Assembly: GCA_003650125.1 (NCBI GenBank)
Contig: QNFX01000009.1
Coordinates: 1-61,023 of the forward strand
From: Campylobacterota bacterium
GTDB lineage: Bacteria; Bdellovibrionota; Bacteriovoracia; Bacteriovoracales; Bacteriovoracaceae
DNA length: 61,023 nucleotides
Direction of reading: 5' to 3'
This document shows, in pieces, positions 41,989 through 52,058 of this stretch. The notes under the pieces are model-generated. The model saw nothing but the letters and a program-made list of their open reading frames with translations, searched no databases and was not told the DNA's origin. The position numbers were made by a program, and so were the translations under genes. How positions within the stretch are numbered: the stretch's first letter is position 1; every line of letters begins with the position of its first letter.

Positions 41989-42651
41989 ATGGAAAAATCA
42001 TTTTGGATAAAAAACTGGAAAAAAAATAATATTGGCTTTCATAATTCCGAGTATAACGAGCTACTACTAAAACATTTTAATAGTTTTACCCTCGAACAAA
42101 GCGCCAAAGTTCTAGTACCATTATGTGGCAAATCTCTAGACCTTATTTGGCTGGCCACACAGGGACATCATGTAACAGGAGTGGAAGTAAGTCCTTTAGC
42201 TGTTGAAAACTTTTTCAGTGAAAACAATTTTAAATTTAATAGCAGTGTCGAAGAAAAATTCAAACGCTTTAGTTGTCAGGGCCCCTCGCTTGATATTTTA
42301 GAAGGTGACTTTTTTGATTTAAATAAAGAAGTTTTAGGTCGAATTAACTTTATCTATGACAGGGCCGCCATCGTGGCACTTCCACCTGACCTTAGAAAAA
42401 AATATACCGAAGTGATTACAAGTATTTTAACTCCTGGCGATCAAATGCTTCTAGTTGCTATGGAATATGAATTTCCCGAATTGATAGGGCCTCCCTTTCC
42501 AGTTTTTGAACACGACATTAGGGCCTATTATGAAAAGAATTTCTCTATTAAAATACTAGAAGAGATTGTAAAAGAAGTAGATCACCCACGCTTTACCGAA
42601 GCAGGAGTCAAACTCTGGAGCAGAAAAATTTATAAATTAGTTAGAATATAG
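41989..42651 (+). CDS. Thiopurine S-methyltransferase-like protein
   Basis: A protein of 220 residues. It starts FWIKNWKKNNIGFHNSEYNELL, which is the TPMT signature (W..RW.....GFH), followed by VLVPLCGKSLDLIWLATQGHHVTGVEVSPLAVE (SAM motif I and II) and DRAAIVALPPDLRKKY. TPMT methylates aromatic thiols, or selenite/tellurite in some bacteria. I use ATG 41989, since AGGCGAG lies upstream and the TPMT start agrees; the frame is open to 41932. The end overlaps the convergent queD gene by 15 bp. Confidence 0.85.
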   Translation: MEKSFWIKNWKKNNIGFHNSEYNELLLKHFNSFTLEQSAKVLVPLCGKSLDLIWLATQGHHVTGVEVSPLAVENFFSENNFKFNSSVEEKFKRFSCQGPSLDILEGDFFDLNKEVLGRINFIYDRAAIVALPPDLRKKYTEVITSILTPGDQMLLVAMEYEFPELIGPPFPVFEHDIRAYYEKNFSIKILEEIVKEVDHPRFTEAGVKLWSRKIYKLVRI

Positions 42652-43104
42652 AGCAATAATTTTTTCATCTTTAGGATCTAGTGATTGAGTTGCATAGCAA
42701 TTTTCTGTCTCCCAGAAAGTTATCTTGTGAACTACAACACCTTTCCCCTTTAAAACCTTAGGGCAAACCTCATAAAGTAGATAATGGGCCAAATTCTCTG
42801 CCGTTGGATTAGTGGGAAGAATAAATACATCCTTATAAGATGGGGCCTTTTGACAGAGCTCAACAGTCTCTTGATCGTCTTTAAACAGGATCATGGTATG
42901 GTCCCAATTTTTATCGATCCAGCCCCCTACCTCGTCTTTTAAGACCGAAAAATCAATCACCCGCCCAAGTTCATCTAAACCTTCAATGGGAGTTGCATGG
43001 GCCCACACAATGCCGTTATGACCGTGAAGGGTGGCGCATTTACTCTCGTGGCGCATCACTCGATGCCCATAACAGAAATGGATTTTTCTTACACAAGTTT
43101 CCAT
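42637..43104 (-). CDS. queD: 6-carboxytetrahydropterin synthase QueD-like
   Basis: A 155-residue T-fold enzyme of the 6-pyruvoyl-tetrahydropterin synthase family. The zinc histidines are in FCYGHRV and LHGHNG, the catalytic Cys lies in SKCATLHGH, and DFSVLKDEVGGWIDKNWDHTMIL and TENCYA complete the family pattern. QueD makes the precursor of queuosine. I choose ATG 43104: the upstream TTG at 43140 lies next to the U-tract of a strong terminator. No other queuosine gene is in this window. Confidence 0.85.
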   Translation of the reverse strand: METCVRKIHFCYGHRVMRHESKCATLHGHNGIVWAHATPIEGLDELGRVIDFSVLKDEVGGWIDKNWDHTMILFKDDQETVELCQKAPSYKDVFILPTNPTAENLAHYLLYEVCPKVLKGKGVVVHKITFWETENCYATQSLDPKDEKIIALYSN

Positions 43105-43140
43105 AGGGTAAAAATTAGAACAGAGTGCACAATGTGGCAA

Positions 43141-43167
43141 TAAAAAATGCCCCCATCCATGGGGGCA
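43141..43167 (-). terminator. Rho-independent terminator after the trypsin-like protease gene
   Basis: On the minus strand TGCCCCCAT and ATGGGGGCA (43167-43159 with 43156-43148) form a perfect 9-bp stem followed by TTTTTTA. It lies about 33 bases past the protease stop codon, and its T-tract abuts the upstream part of the queD frame. Confidence 0.85.
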
Positions 43168-43199
43168 CTCATCTAAAATAAAATTTTAGATGCTTTAAA

Positions 43200-44084
43200 T
43201 TATAATCCGCGTCTTTTAAGAAGGTCTTGCAACTCTTTAATGTTAGTAATCTTAGTGACATCCTCACCTCGACAACCATAATCAGTACACTGTTTTACAA
43301 CCTGACAACCGCGACTCGGATGAGATTCATAATCGCTCTCACCTCGGACAAGAATCCCTTCAACAAGTCCAGTATCTTCATTAAAAACTGCCGATCCCGA
43401 ATTGCCACCAAAGGTATCCAAATTGGTAACAAAATAGACTTCATCTTTAGCATTTCGAACTTTTGCTCCATCGGCGACTTTGGTTGGCAGGCCTGTAGGA
43501 TGTCCGATAACAACGAGTCTATCCCCTTTTTTGATCTTGCCTTTTTTCCTAACTTTCAGAGGAGTTCTACCAAGTACAGGTCGGTCTAGCTGAATAACAG
43601 CAAAGTCATTTTTACTATCATTTTCAAGCTTGGTAGCAATGATCGCTTTACAGTTATAAATATTTTCATTTTCTACTTTTTGATACTCATCACTTCCATG
43701 TTCTTGAATACCAAAGCCAAAAATCCATGAGTTATTCTTGCAATCACTCATGCGTTGAATACAATGGCCTGCGGTAACAACGACATCTGGAGCAACAAGA
43801 AATCCAGAGCATGATGCTGCTGCGGTTTGATCCGTAAAACTCTCATCTGCACAAATATTTCGATCTTTTAAAGTTCCGCCGCTGATTTCCCAATTACCTT
43901 TAAATGTCTCTTTCAATTTTCGTTTGGAAATCATGGCCGCTGTTGATCTGGCCCATTCTAGATACAGAGGACTTGTATCATACAAATCGACACGATTATC
44001 TTCTCCGTAAACGACCTTATCAATGGAAAAACCTGCAACCGAAAACAAAAAAGAAAACGTTAAAATAATTATTCTTAATTTCAT
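43200..44084 (-). CDS. Secreted trypsin/V8-like serine protease
   Basis: A protein of 294 residues with a signal peptide (MKLRIIILTFSFLFSVAGFS). The triad is His107 in VTAGHC, Asp160 in KNDFAVIQLD and Ser229 in GGNSGSAV. Cysteines (for example C92, C108, C115, C145, and a cluster near CQVVKQCTDYGCRG) suggest disulfides. It has no extra PDZ domain, so it is a small V8/trypsin-fold protease. The N-terminal part includes about 80 residues before the core, perhaps a propeptide. It has its own terminator downstream. Confidence 0.9.
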   Translation of the reverse strand: MKLRIIILTFSFLFSVAGFSIDKVVYGEDNRVDLYDTSPLYLEWARSTAAMISKRKLKETFKGNWEISGGTLKDRNICADESFTDQTAAASCSGFLVAPDVVVTAGHCIQRMSDCKNNSWIFGFGIQEHGSDEYQKVENENIYNCKAIIATKLENDSKNDFAVIQLDRPVLGRTPLKVRKKGKIKKGDRLVVIGHPTGLPTKVADGAKVRNAKDEVYFVTNLDTFGGNSGSAVFNEDTGLVEGILVRGESDYESHPSRGCQVVKQCTDYGCRGEDVTKITNIKELQDLLKRRGL

Positions 44085-44157
44085 TAAAATCCTTTTACTT
44101 ACATGATTCCTGAGTAAATTATTTCTTCTGAATTAAGGTTTGGGTACTTACTTTTTC

Positions 44158-45432
44158 TTACTTTTTTAATTGGCCACCGATAAAAACATCAGCAACTTTT
44201 CCAGGAAAGGAAATTCCTTCAAATGGTGAATGACCTACTTTTGTTTGTAAATCATTTTTATCAATGGTGGTGGGGGTTTGAAGATTCAACACTGTTAGAT
44301 TGGCAAAGAAACCTTTTGTTAAATGGCCAAAACCATTTCCAAATTGTTCAAAAAAAGAATCTATTTTTTTCAAGGTAGGAAGAAACATATTAACAAAGTT
44401 GCCAGGATTTTCACAGCACGTCAGAGAAACTAACTTTGCATCCATGCCTTTTTCTTTTAGAAGCCAAGTGACAAAGGCGCCATAGGTATCGAGTCCGGTC
44501 AGTCCCGAGGTTCCCATCCCTTTCTCTTCTAAAGTATGTGGGGCATGATCTGTTGCCAAAAAATCTATCTCACCTTTTAAAAAGGCCTTGAGCATAGTTT
44601 CTTGATCTTTTTTTGACCTAATGGGTGGATTCATCTGAAAATAAGTCCTACGCTCATCAGGAATATTACCGTCGTTGAAATATAGATGCTGCGGAGTTAC
44701 CTCACACACAACATTTACTCCCTTTTGTTTGGCGGCCATAATTTTAGATAAACCTTCTCCTGCGCTATAATGACATAGCTTGCCTTTTAAATTATATTTT
44801 TCAATCAACATCAAGGCAGTGTCCGTGGCCAAAAGTTCTGCTTCAAGTGGACGCCTTGCAAGATGAGTAGTTTCTTTTTTATGACTTTCTAAAACTTCAG
44901 GATCTTCACAGTGAAAGCTTACATTTTCACCTGAATAATCCTTAATCGTCTCTTCTAGCTCTTGATCATCCTTAAAAAACAAAGAACCTACAGAAGGTCC
45001 CATATAGGCCTTGTAGGGAACAAAATTAGTGAGCGGTTTAGTTCCTGGACCTATTCCTGCGTAAAGCAAAATAGGTACTAGGGCCTTATGAGTAAGCTTT
45101 AATTTTGCTTCATAAGAGCTATCGTTTACAGGGGGAGTAGGATTGTTAGGCATATCACAAAAATGAGTTAGTCCACCATTTATCGCCGCCTTTGAAGCAG
45201 TTATAAAATCTTCTTTATAATTTTGTTTGCCTGATACATCTTCTCTGGCGTGGATGTGAACATCTCCCATGCCAGCAAAAATTAGATGGTCATCATTGTA
45301 GTAAAAATCCACTTGGTCACGAGGGATATTTAACTGGCCAAACTCTTCGATAAGCCCTGTCTCTTCATTAAATTTCAGTTGAGCACGACCTATTTCCGCT
45401 GAGGTGGCAAAGATGCCTTCTACTATTTTCAT
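44158..45432 (-). CDS. pyrC: Dihydroorotase (class I)
   Basis: A 424-residue metal-dependent amidohydrolase of pyrimidine synthesis. The metal site reads GDVHIHAREDV (HxHxR), with a carboxylated-Lys/His region further on (SFHCEDPE, CHYSAGEGL) and the Asp in LATDHAPHTLEEKG. It is the last gene of the arsR-ftsH-folP-pyrC group (18 bp after folP). Short-chain amidohydrolases such as allantoinase share this pattern, so dihydroorotase is likely but not certain. Confidence 0.85.
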   Translation of the reverse strand: MKIVEGIFATSAEIGRAQLKFNEETGLIEEFGQLNIPRDQVDFYYNDDHLIFAGMGDVHIHAREDVSGKQNYKEDFITASKAAINGGLTHFCDMPNNPTPPVNDSSYEAKLKLTHKALVPILLYAGIGPGTKPLTNFVPYKAYMGPSVGSLFFKDDQELEETIKDYSGENVSFHCEDPEVLESHKKETTHLARRPLEAELLATDTALMLIEKYNLKGKLCHYSAGEGLSKIMAAKQKGVNVVCEVTPQHLYFNDGNIPDERRTYFQMNPPIRSKKDQETMLKAFLKGEIDFLATDHAPHTLEEKGMGTSGLTGLDTYGAFVTWLLKEKGMDAKLVSLTCCENPGNFVNMFLPTLKKIDSFFEQFGNGFGHLTKGFFANLTVLNLQTPTTIDKNDLQTKVGHSPFEGISFPGKVADVFIGGQLKK

Positions 45433-45450
45433 AATCCCTTTATAGCTGAT

Positions 45451-46317
45451 TTAGAGGCCATTTTCAATAAAACTAGCGGAGATAGAAACTACTATAGGGT
45501 CATGAACTCTTAAAATAAGATGATAATCATTTAATTGATGCATCCATCTAGAAAGAATCATGCTGTGAAGATACTCCGAGTAGTTTAGAGCTTCCACATT
45601 CGATAAGGATTCCGGTAATTTCTTTTGTAAGAAAGATTTCTTAGAAATTCCCAAAAGCCATCTCTGTCCCACGCCAAACTCTTTGATTAAGAAGGGAAGT
45701 TTTTTAATAAGCTCCCAGTTTTGATCAAGAGTTTTGGAAAAACCAAAAAGGGGATCAAAGATAACCCGTTTTTCCATCCCTTTTTTTAAAAATGCTTCCA
45801 GCCCATCCCTAAAATGCTCACGGAGTTTTAAGATAGGATCGCCTGCTAAAACATTTCCCATATGATTAGAGACATCTTCTCGATCAGCGACCAGAGTGTG
45901 GCCAAAGACATAATGGGCATCGGGACAAGAGTTCAGTGTCTCCCAAAGAGTTTCGTCTAATATGCCTGAGACGTCATTCCAGATAAACTTTTGACCGGGA
46001 AGGATTTTTTTTACTTCTTTATAAACAAACTTAAAAACTGCCGGCCTATAAGTATCAATAGAAATTATTGAGGGAAATTTAAGGGTTCCTAAAAGAGGGA
46101 AGAACATTTTTTCAAAACGTGCCTGCTCTTCTTTTTCATCAACGGGATTATTAAAAGGGGCAGTGGACTCTGCTCCAATATCTAAAATAGAAACTTTTTG
46201 ATCTATCAGATTGTCCCAGCGCTCAAGAAAACTATCCAAGGAAAAAGTGGAACCACCATCTGAAAAAGAATTAGGGGTGATATTAATCACCCCCATTATA
46301 TCTATCCTTGAAGTCAT
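45451..46317 (-). CDS. folP: Dihydropteroate synthase
   Basis: A 288-residue TIM-barrel enzyme that joins pABA and hydroxymethyl-dihydropterin to make dihydropteroate, the sulfonamide target. MGVINITPNSFSDGG is the first signature and ILDIGAESTAPFNNPV the second (usual GAESTRPGA). The N-terminal ATG region overlaps nothing; ftsH ends three bases before it. The ftsH-folP order is conserved in many bacteria, which supports the call. Confidence 0.9.
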   Translation of the reverse strand: MTSRIDIMGVINITPNSFSDGGSTFSLDSFLERWDNLIDQKVSILDIGAESTAPFNNPVDEKEEQARFEKMFFPLLGTLKFPSIISIDTYRPAVFKFVYKEVKKILPGQKFIWNDVSGILDETLWETLNSCPDAHYVFGHTLVADREDVSNHMGNVLAGDPILKLREHFRDGLEAFLKKGMEKRVIFDPLFGFSKTLDQNWELIKKLPFLIKEFGVGQRWLLGISKKSFLQKKLPESLSNVEALNYSEYLHSMILSRWMHQLNDYHLILRVHDPIVVSISASFIENGL

Positions 46318-46320
46318 AGT

Positions 46321-48237
46321 TTAAGCAATGGCGGGATCATCCCCTGGATCTTTTATTTTAGGCGAAATATTTTCTTCTTCACTGACAACTTTCTCTTCAA
46401 CTTTTTTCTTTTTTTCAATAATAGGCATGCCAATATCTTCACCTTTAACTAATTTTTTAATCTGCGGAAAATCCAAAGTTTCCCAAATGATTAGTCCCTC
46501 CGCTATGCGATCAAGGGCGTCTCTATGTTCTGTAAGGATTTTAACTGCTATATCGTAATTAGAACCCACTAACTGCTTAATCTCACCATCAATCGATTGA
46601 GCTGTCTGCTCTGAGTAATCAAGTGTGGGGCCCATTCCTGGAGGTGAAAATGGATTGGCCGAAGCCTTTTTAAAATTAATTGGACCTAAGGTCTTAGACA
46701 TTCCCCAGTCACAAATCATACTATGGGCCAGTGAAGTGGCCCTTTCAATATCGTTGGAAGCGCCATTTGTGATTTCACCAAAAACCAGCTCCTCAGCACA
46801 TCTTCCACCCATTAAAAAAGCAATATAGTTGTTGGCCTTCTCGCGGGTTAAATTGAGCATCTCTTCACTTGGAAGAGTTTGAGTTACACCAAGTGCCCCA
46901 CCTCGTGGAATAATAGATACTTTATGGATCGGGTCTGTTTGAGGAAGGTTCATTCCCACCAAGGTGTGACCGGCCTCATGATAGGCGGTAACTCTTTTTT
47001 CTTTTTCTGAAATGACCATCGACCTTCGCTCAGGGCCCATTAAAACTTTATCCTTTGCTGCTTCAAAATCAACAAGCTCAAGTTGTTTTTTCCCAACTCG
47101 AGCAGCTCCAAGCGCTGCTTCATTAACTAGGTTTGCCAGGTCAGCACCAGTAAACCCCGGAGTTCCTTTAGCAATAACCTCAAGATCAAGTCCCTCTTCA
47201 AGAGGTGTTTTTGTTGTGTGTACTTTTAAAATACCAAGTCTTCCCCTAACATCAGGAATTCCAACATCTACTTTTCTATCAAATCGCCCAGGTCTAAGTA
47301 ACGCTGGATCTAAGACATCTAGTCGGTTGGTGGCGGCAATTAGAATAACGCCCTCATTAGATTCAAAACCATCCATCTCAACTAGCAATTGATTTAGTGT
47401 TTGCTCTCTTTCGTCGTGTCCTCCGCCCATGCCAGAACCTCTATGTCTCCCGACCGCATCAATTTCATCGACAAAGATAATGCAGGGAGCTTGTTTCTTT
47501 CCTTGCTCAAAGAGATCTCTAACCCTTGAAGCACCAACTCCAACAAACATCTCAACAAAATCAGACCCGGAAATAGAGAAAAAAGGAACGCCTGCTTCGC
47601 CAGCAACAGCTCTCGCCAAAAGAGTTTTACCAGTTCCCGGAGGGCCAACTAGAATTACACCTTTTGGAATTTTACCACCAAGAGCAGTATATTTTTTCGG
47701 ATCTTTTAGAAAATCTACGACTTCAATTAGTTCTTCTTTGGCCTCTTCAATTCCTGAAACATCAGAAAAGGTAACTTTTTTAGCATTTTCATTCAGCATC
47801 TTGGCCTTGGATTTCCCAAAGCTCATGGCCTTTCCGCCTCCTGCTTGAATTTGGCGCAAAAAGAAATAAAAGATTACAATAAGCAGAATCATCGGCCCCC
47901 AATTAATTAAGATCGAGGCAAGAAGATTTTGCTTTTCTTCCTCTTCATAGTTAGGGGTGATGTTATTTGATCGTAAAAGCTTAAAGGTAGATTCTCCGGT
48001 ATTACCTGTAAGCTTAAATCTGGCCTGATTTTCATAGCCTTCTTTAAATTGGCCAATAATTGTATTTTTACCTTTAAAGGTAACTTCTTTAATATTGCCT
48101 TTTTCAACTGCGCGAATAAATTCCGAGTAGCTTACTTTTTTATAAATTGTTCTGCCTTCCGTAACGACTTTAGCAACTACAGCTAACATTAAAATAACGA
48201 CAATCCAGAGGGTTAAAGTTTTTTGTTGTGGTTTCAT
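46321..48237 (-). CDS. ftsH: ATP-dependent membrane zinc protease FtsH
   Basis: A 638-residue hexameric protease of the inner membrane that degrades membrane and regulatory proteins. Two N-terminal membrane helices (about 9-25 and 110-128) flank the periplasmic part; the AAA domain has GPPGTGKT (198-205), the Walker B FVDEID, and the second region of homology; the zinc site is HEAGH (420-424). Its ATG overlaps the arsR-type stop codon by one base (TAATG), so it is translated after that gene. folP and pyrC follow. Confidence 0.97.
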   Translation of the reverse strand: MKPQQKTLTLWIVVILMLAVVAKVVTEGRTIYKKVSYSEFIRAVEKGNIKEVTFKGKNTIIGQFKEGYENQARFKLTGNTGESTFKLLRSNNITPNYEEEEKQNLLASILINWGPMILLIVIFYFFLRQIQAGGGKAMSFGKSKAKMLNENAKKVTFSDVSGIEEAKEELIEVVDFLKDPKKYTALGGKIPKGVILVGPPGTGKTLLARAVAGEAGVPFFSISGSDFVEMFVGVGASRVRDLFEQGKKQAPCIIFVDEIDAVGRHRGSGMGGGHDEREQTLNQLLVEMDGFESNEGVILIAATNRLDVLDPALLRPGRFDRKVDVGIPDVRGRLGILKVHTTKTPLEEGLDLEVIAKGTPGFTGADLANLVNEAALGAARVGKKQLELVDFEAAKDKVLMGPERRSMVISEKEKRVTAYHEAGHTLVGMNLPQTDPIHKVSIIPRGGALGVTQTLPSEEMLNLTREKANNYIAFLMGGRCAEELVFGEITNGASNDIERATSLAHSMICDWGMSKTLGPINFKKASANPFSPPGMGPTLDYSEQTAQSIDGEIKQLVGSNYDIAVKILTEHRDALDRIAEGLIIWETLDFPQIKKLVKGEDIGMPIIEKKKKVEEKVVSEEENISPKIKDPGDDPAIA

Positions 48238-48530
48238 TAAACTGTCCTATTAAAAACTGTTTGTAATTTGTCGACCATATCCCCATTTACCTGACACGTG
48301 ACATATTTTCCTTTCTTGTTGGTTTCAATCAGCCCAGCTTTTACTAATTCTTTTAAGTGATGGGAAATTGTTGGAGCACCAATTGAGAAATGACCAGTCA
48401 GTTCAGACAAAAAGCAGCTTTTAAGTTCTTCATCTACCCCATCTTTTTTTAAGATATTTAAAAAGATCTCTAGCCGATTGGGATTGGATAAGGCCTTAAA
48501 AACCTTAGATAGGTCCAAATTTTGATTCAT
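48237..48530 (-). CDS. ArsR-family winged-helix regulator
   Basis: A 97-residue winged-helix protein: [18 protein letters not shown], then [34 protein letters not shown], a typical recognition helix and wing. The ELCVC metal-binding motif of true ArsR is absent, with one Cys in SCFLSEL, so metal sensing by that site is unlikely. It overlaps ftsH by one base (TAATG), and a dyad (TTCGA-N6-TCGAA) lies three bases upstream of its start codon, which suggests that it regulates itself and ftsH. I know no fixed pairing of this type. Confidence 0.8.
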   Translation of the reverse strand: MNQNLDLSKVFKALSNPNRLEIFLNILKKDGVDEELKSCFLSELTGHFSIGAPTISHHLKELVKAGLIETNKKGKYVTCQVNGDMVDKLQTVFNRTV

Positions 48531-48532
48531 AA

Positions 48533-48548
48533 TTCGATATTCCTCGAA
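48533..48548. promoter_or_regulatory. Candidate ArsR-type operator
   Basis: TTCGA (48533-48537) and TCGAA (48544-48548) around six bases, three bases upstream of the regulator's start codon on the minus strand. It lies in the divergent gap between the regulator and the lipoprotein gene at 48619, so both may be controlled. Confidence 0.4.
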
Positions 48549-48618
48549 ATAACAAATTCTGTCAAGGAGGGCATAGTCTCCCGAAAAGACTCTTTTTCTT
48601 ATAAAATCAAGTTATTAA

Positions 48619-49482
48619 ATGAAAACTCTAATATTAGTTTTTCTACTTTTATCATGTTCTACTGCGGTCCGCCGCAACCCAATGAGTCAACCGGATAACT
48701 CGGACTTCCATGAATACCTAGATATCATTACTGATAAACTTTCTACCCCAAATGATAAGGCCTTTTATTTCATGCAACTTCTGCGAGAAACAGATGGAGC
48801 AAGCTCGGGAGAAAACATAATTACCATCAAAGGCCCTAAACTACCTAGAGGTTTTACTCCATACCAACTGATCGAACGGTTATCCTCTCAGACCCAACTT
48901 ATAAAAATCAGTAGGCCGGGAAAGGTAAGGACTGATTTAATTTCCTGGGCCTCAGGAGCGAAGACACCCCGTTTTTTTAAAAACAAAAATATCGCTAAGT
49001 TTTTCCAAAAATTATTTTTTAATATTTCTACTTCATTTAATGACATCACCTTGGACCGACTTAATCTATTCCATGCTCATTTAATAAAAGATAATCGAGT
49101 TTATGGTGGAGACCTTGTTATGGTGATCCATGCCTTTGAATACCCACTTGATCTTGAACCTAAAAAAAATAGAGATGCTATCATTTTTGATACCACTCTC
49201 GGTTCTTTTTCGACTAATGCTTCAGGCTTTAAAACAAGAAATCTTTTTTGGTCTCTAAGAAAAAATACAGTTTGGCGAGTCGATACATCAAAGGAATCCA
49301 TCTTTAATCATCTTGTCAGATCTCCAGCTTTTGCTCATTACCCTGAAGAGGTTTTAAGGGCCAATACTGCACAGGAAAATTATTTTGGTAAAATAGTTGG
49401 AGATCTCAATTTTTTCCCCAAAGAGCTTAAAGAACCTTTTGTTACTCGGGGTGCGGGCAACCCTCCCGCTGACCATTTTTAA
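48619..49482 (+). CDS. Lipoprotein of unknown function
   Basis: A protein of 287 residues with a lipobox (LVFLLLSC, Cys13). The mature part contains one long globular region with segments LFHAHLIKDNRVYGGDLVMVIHAFEYP and DAIIFDTTLGSFS that suggest an alpha/beta fold. I do not recognise the family. It lies between the arsR-type gene and tilS and is on the opposite strand to both. The stop overlaps that of tilS by four bases (convergent). Confidence 0.55.
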   Translation: MKTLILVFLLLSCSTAVRRNPMSQPDNSDFHEYLDIITDKLSTPNDKAFYFMQLLRETDGASSGENIITIKGPKLPRGFTPYQLIERLSSQTQLIKISRPGKVRTDLISWASGAKTPRFFKNKNIAKFFQKLFFNISTSFNDITLDRLNLFHAHLIKDNRVYGGDLVMVIHAFEYPLDLEPKKNRDAIIFDTTLGSFSTNASGFKTRNLFWSLRKNTVWRVDTSKESIFNHLVRSPAFAHYPEEVLRANTAQENYFGKIVGDLNFFPKELKEPFVTRGAGNPPADHF

Positions 49483-50759
49483 ACATTAAATAAAGAAAAC
49501 TGTTCTTTTAATTGAATCTTAGGTCCTCTTTCCCAATAAAATAAAAGCCGTGGCAGAGTATTCACCCATAGACCTGCATTAAGCCCAAATTCTGTTGATC
49601 TTGGAAATAGGGGGTGCTCTTTTTTAATTGATTGGAAATTTTTTGGCATATCAGGAGCGAAGGTCAAAAAAGGAAAGCTTAGACTTTTTGGGTACTTTAA
49701 TTTTTCTTTAAGTCCTTCATAGGAATTTAATCTAAAATTAATTTGCTCTTTTTTCAGCAAACACAAGAGATCTTTATCTAGCTTTTCAAAATTTCCAAGC
49801 ATTCCTTTAGTAGAAAAATAGAGTGCCCCATGAGTTATATGACCTAAAACATTACCCGAAAAAAGCAAAGGGCCTTTCTTACCATTTCTTGCTGCCGCTA
49901 TAATTTTTTCCACTTGGGTGCCAAGAGTTCCTCGGCCTTTATCAGATAAAGCAGTTATGGCCCAAATAATTTGTTCCTCCGCCCCACGGAAGTCGTTATC
50001 TCCCCTGGGGTGCGAAATTAAGATTCCATGAGCATCTCTTAAAAGGAAAAATTGAATTTTATTTTCCAGCAGAGAGGAGACTCCCCAATCTTGTGCCAGT
50101 TGATTTGAGCGGTGAACATAATGCTTAAGATGGCCCGGAAATCTCTGAGATATTTGGGGGATAATTTTTTCTCGAATAAAATTCCGTTCAAAACGTATAG
50201 ACTTATTTGAACTATCTTGAATAAATGGAATACTATTTGTCTTTACATAATTGGCCACTTGATTTTTTGTGACACAATTGAAAGGCCTACAAACCCTGCC
50301 ATTTTTTACGGGAATACCCAAGGCAGCATTAGGTGACCCCGACTTAAACTGTCTAAGCAAGGACCACTCAAAAGAGTCATCAATATGGTGAGCAGTTAAA
50401 AGAACTTCGCCTTTATGGAGATTATTAAAAAAAAGCTCGTAGCGTTTTTCTCTTGCATGATGTTCAAAATTACTAGTTTTTGCATCAAGATTGGGGTGAA
50501 AAACTTGCAGTGAAACACCTAACTTCAAACAGTAGTTTATTACCAGTTCCTCTTCTTTAGTATTTTCAGATCGAGTCCCGTGGTTGACATGAAAAACTCT
50601 TATATTTTTTAAAAGACCCTGCTCTTTTAATTTCGATATCACATGAAGAAGTGCCATGGAATCACGTCCACCAGAAAGCGCCACCACAACTTTCCCGGAA
50701 TCAGGTACAAGCTGGGCCTTTTTCATAAATTTTTCTATGTAGTGGATAAAGCCTTTCAT
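49479..50759 (-). CDS. tilS: tRNA(Ile)-lysidine synthase
   Basis: A 426-residue ATP enzyme that modifies C34 of tRNA-Ile(CAU) to lysidine, needed to read AUA. The N-terminal PP-loop reads VVVALSGGRDS (29-34), followed by FHVNHGTRSENTKEEELVINYC and LLTAHHIDDSFEWSLLRQ. The C-terminal half (about 200 residues) is poorly conserved, as usual. mltA lies 23 bp upstream on the same strand. In many bacteria tilS precedes ftsH directly; here an arsR-type gene and an opposite lipoprotein gene lie between them. Confidence 0.9.
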   Translation of the reverse strand: MKGFIHYIEKFMKKAQLVPDSGKVVVALSGGRDSMALLHVISKLKEQGLLKNIRVFHVNHGTRSENTKEEELVINYCLKLGVSLQVFHPNLDAKTSNFEHHAREKRYELFFNNLHKGEVLLTAHHIDDSFEWSLLRQFKSGSPNAALGIPVKNGRVCRPFNCVTKNQVANYVKTNSIPFIQDSSNKSIRFERNFIREKIIPQISQRFPGHLKHYVHRSNQLAQDWGVSSLLENKIQFFLLRDAHGILISHPRGDNDFRGAEEQIIWAITALSDKGRGTLGTQVEKIIAAARNGKKGPLLFSGNVLGHITHGALYFSTKGMLGNFEKLDKDLLCLLKKEQINFRLNSYEGLKEKLKYPKSLSFPFLTFAPDMPKNFQSIKKEHPLFPRSTEFGLNAGLWVNTLPRLLFYWERGPKIQLKEQFSLFNV

Positions 50760-50782
50760 TTATTGGGATATAGCACAAAGGG

Positions 50783-52009
50783 TTACATTTCGCCTAAAAA
50801 TTCTCTTTTTGGGGCCAAATAGAACAATTTGGCCTTATTTCTCATAACTCCAGCATGACTTTTTGCCTCAGGCCCTCTACCCCAATAGAGGTCGGCGCGA
50901 CCGCCCCCCTTGATGGCACCGCCAGAATCCTGGTCGAGAACAAATCTTGCAGTCTTTTCCCAATTTATTTCTTCACCATTAAATCGAGGCCTTTCAAATA
51001 TTAAGAATCCCAGAGATCCTTTAGGAAAAAACCTTAAATCGGTAGCAAGGGTTCTACCGGCCACAACTTCTGTGCCTAAGGTGGTAATAGGTTTTCCTGG
51101 AAGAAGTTTAAAAAAAACATAACTAGGATTTTTATTTAGGATTTCTTGGGCCTTTTCTCGCGACAGGCCTTTAAGATGTTCTTCAATCTTTTGCAACGAC
51201 ATGTCTTTAAGATCGATAAACTCAAGTAGCTCCTTACCAATCGGGTGATACTTATAACCATTTTGTCCGGCATAACCTACACTGATTGTTTTACCATCAG
51301 GGAAATGAATGTTGCCAGACCCTTGTATATGGAGAAAAAAGGCATCAATGGGATCAACAAAGCATAGCTCCAGGCCCTTACCATCTAACGCCCAGGTAAC
51401 GTCTAATTCTAAGCGAGAGTAATAAGGCACGATTTTATGAGGGATGCCATCTTGATCTCTTTTAATTAAGCGTCCGTAAATAGTCACTGGTTTTTCCATC
51501 TCAATATTAAATTCATCATTTAAATATTGATTAAGATTAATTTGCACTAAATCTTTGGGTAGCGCATATAGAGGCTGGGAATATTTTGCAGTCTTTTTTC
51601 TTGAGCCTTTTATTATGGGGCCATAATAAGAGGTTAAAAGAATTTCTCCTTTTCTTTCATGGCCATACACCTGGTAAAAATCAAAATACCTCTTAACTAA
51701 CCTATAGAAGGACTCTTTACTCGGATTTTTATTGTATTCACGAAGAAGAAATTTTAATCCTTTAAGATACTCATTATTTGAGTAGTGCTCTTTCCCAAAT
51801 GTAAAATCAAAAAGATTACTCTTGCCACTTTCCAACCAGTTTACATGAGCTTTTATTCCTTCAATGAGGGGATTGATCTCAAGGTCATCTGATAAAGATG
51901 GGGTAAACGTTCTTTCAAGTGCCAGCCCTCTATTCTCTAGCGGTGCTCTAGCACATGAGATAAAAAAAATGAGGATCAATAAGAACTTTAACTGAGATTT
52001 TTTTTCCAC
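50783..52009 (-). CDS. mltA: Membrane-bound lytic murein transglycosylase A
   Basis: A 408-residue lipoprotein (FLLILIFFISC, then ARAP) that cleaves peptidoglycan with anhydro-muropeptide formation. The catalytic-domain patterns LCFVDPIDAFFLHIQGSGNIHFPDG and VGYAGQNGYKYHPIGKELLE and the 3D domain LDQDSGGAIKGGGRADLYWGRGPEA with the catalytic Asp are present. It starts with GTG at 52009; no ATG lies nearby. The wall enzyme could act on its own or prey peptidoglycan. It heads a pair with tilS. Confidence 0.9.
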   Translation of the reverse strand: MEKKSQLKFLLILIFFISCARAPLENRGLALERTFTPSLSDDLEINPLIEGIKAHVNWLESGKSNLFDFTFGKEHYSNNEYLKGLKFLLREYNKNPSKESFYRLVKRYFDFYQVYGHERKGEILLTSYYGPIIKGSRKKTAKYSQPLYALPKDLVQINLNQYLNDEFNIEMEKPVTIYGRLIKRDQDGIPHKIVPYYSRLELDVTWALDGKGLELCFVDPIDAFFLHIQGSGNIHFPDGKTISVGYAGQNGYKYHPIGKELLEFIDLKDMSLQKIEEHLKGLSREKAQEILNKNPSYVFFKLLPGKPITTLGTEVVAGRTLATDLRFFPKGSLGFLIFERPRFNGEEINWEKTARFVLDQDSGGAIKGGGRADLYWGRGPEAKSHAGVMRNKAKLFYLAPKREFLGEM

Positions 52010-52058
52010 CTAGGTACATTAAACCTAGAAAAACACTTATTCAATACTATTTATTTAT

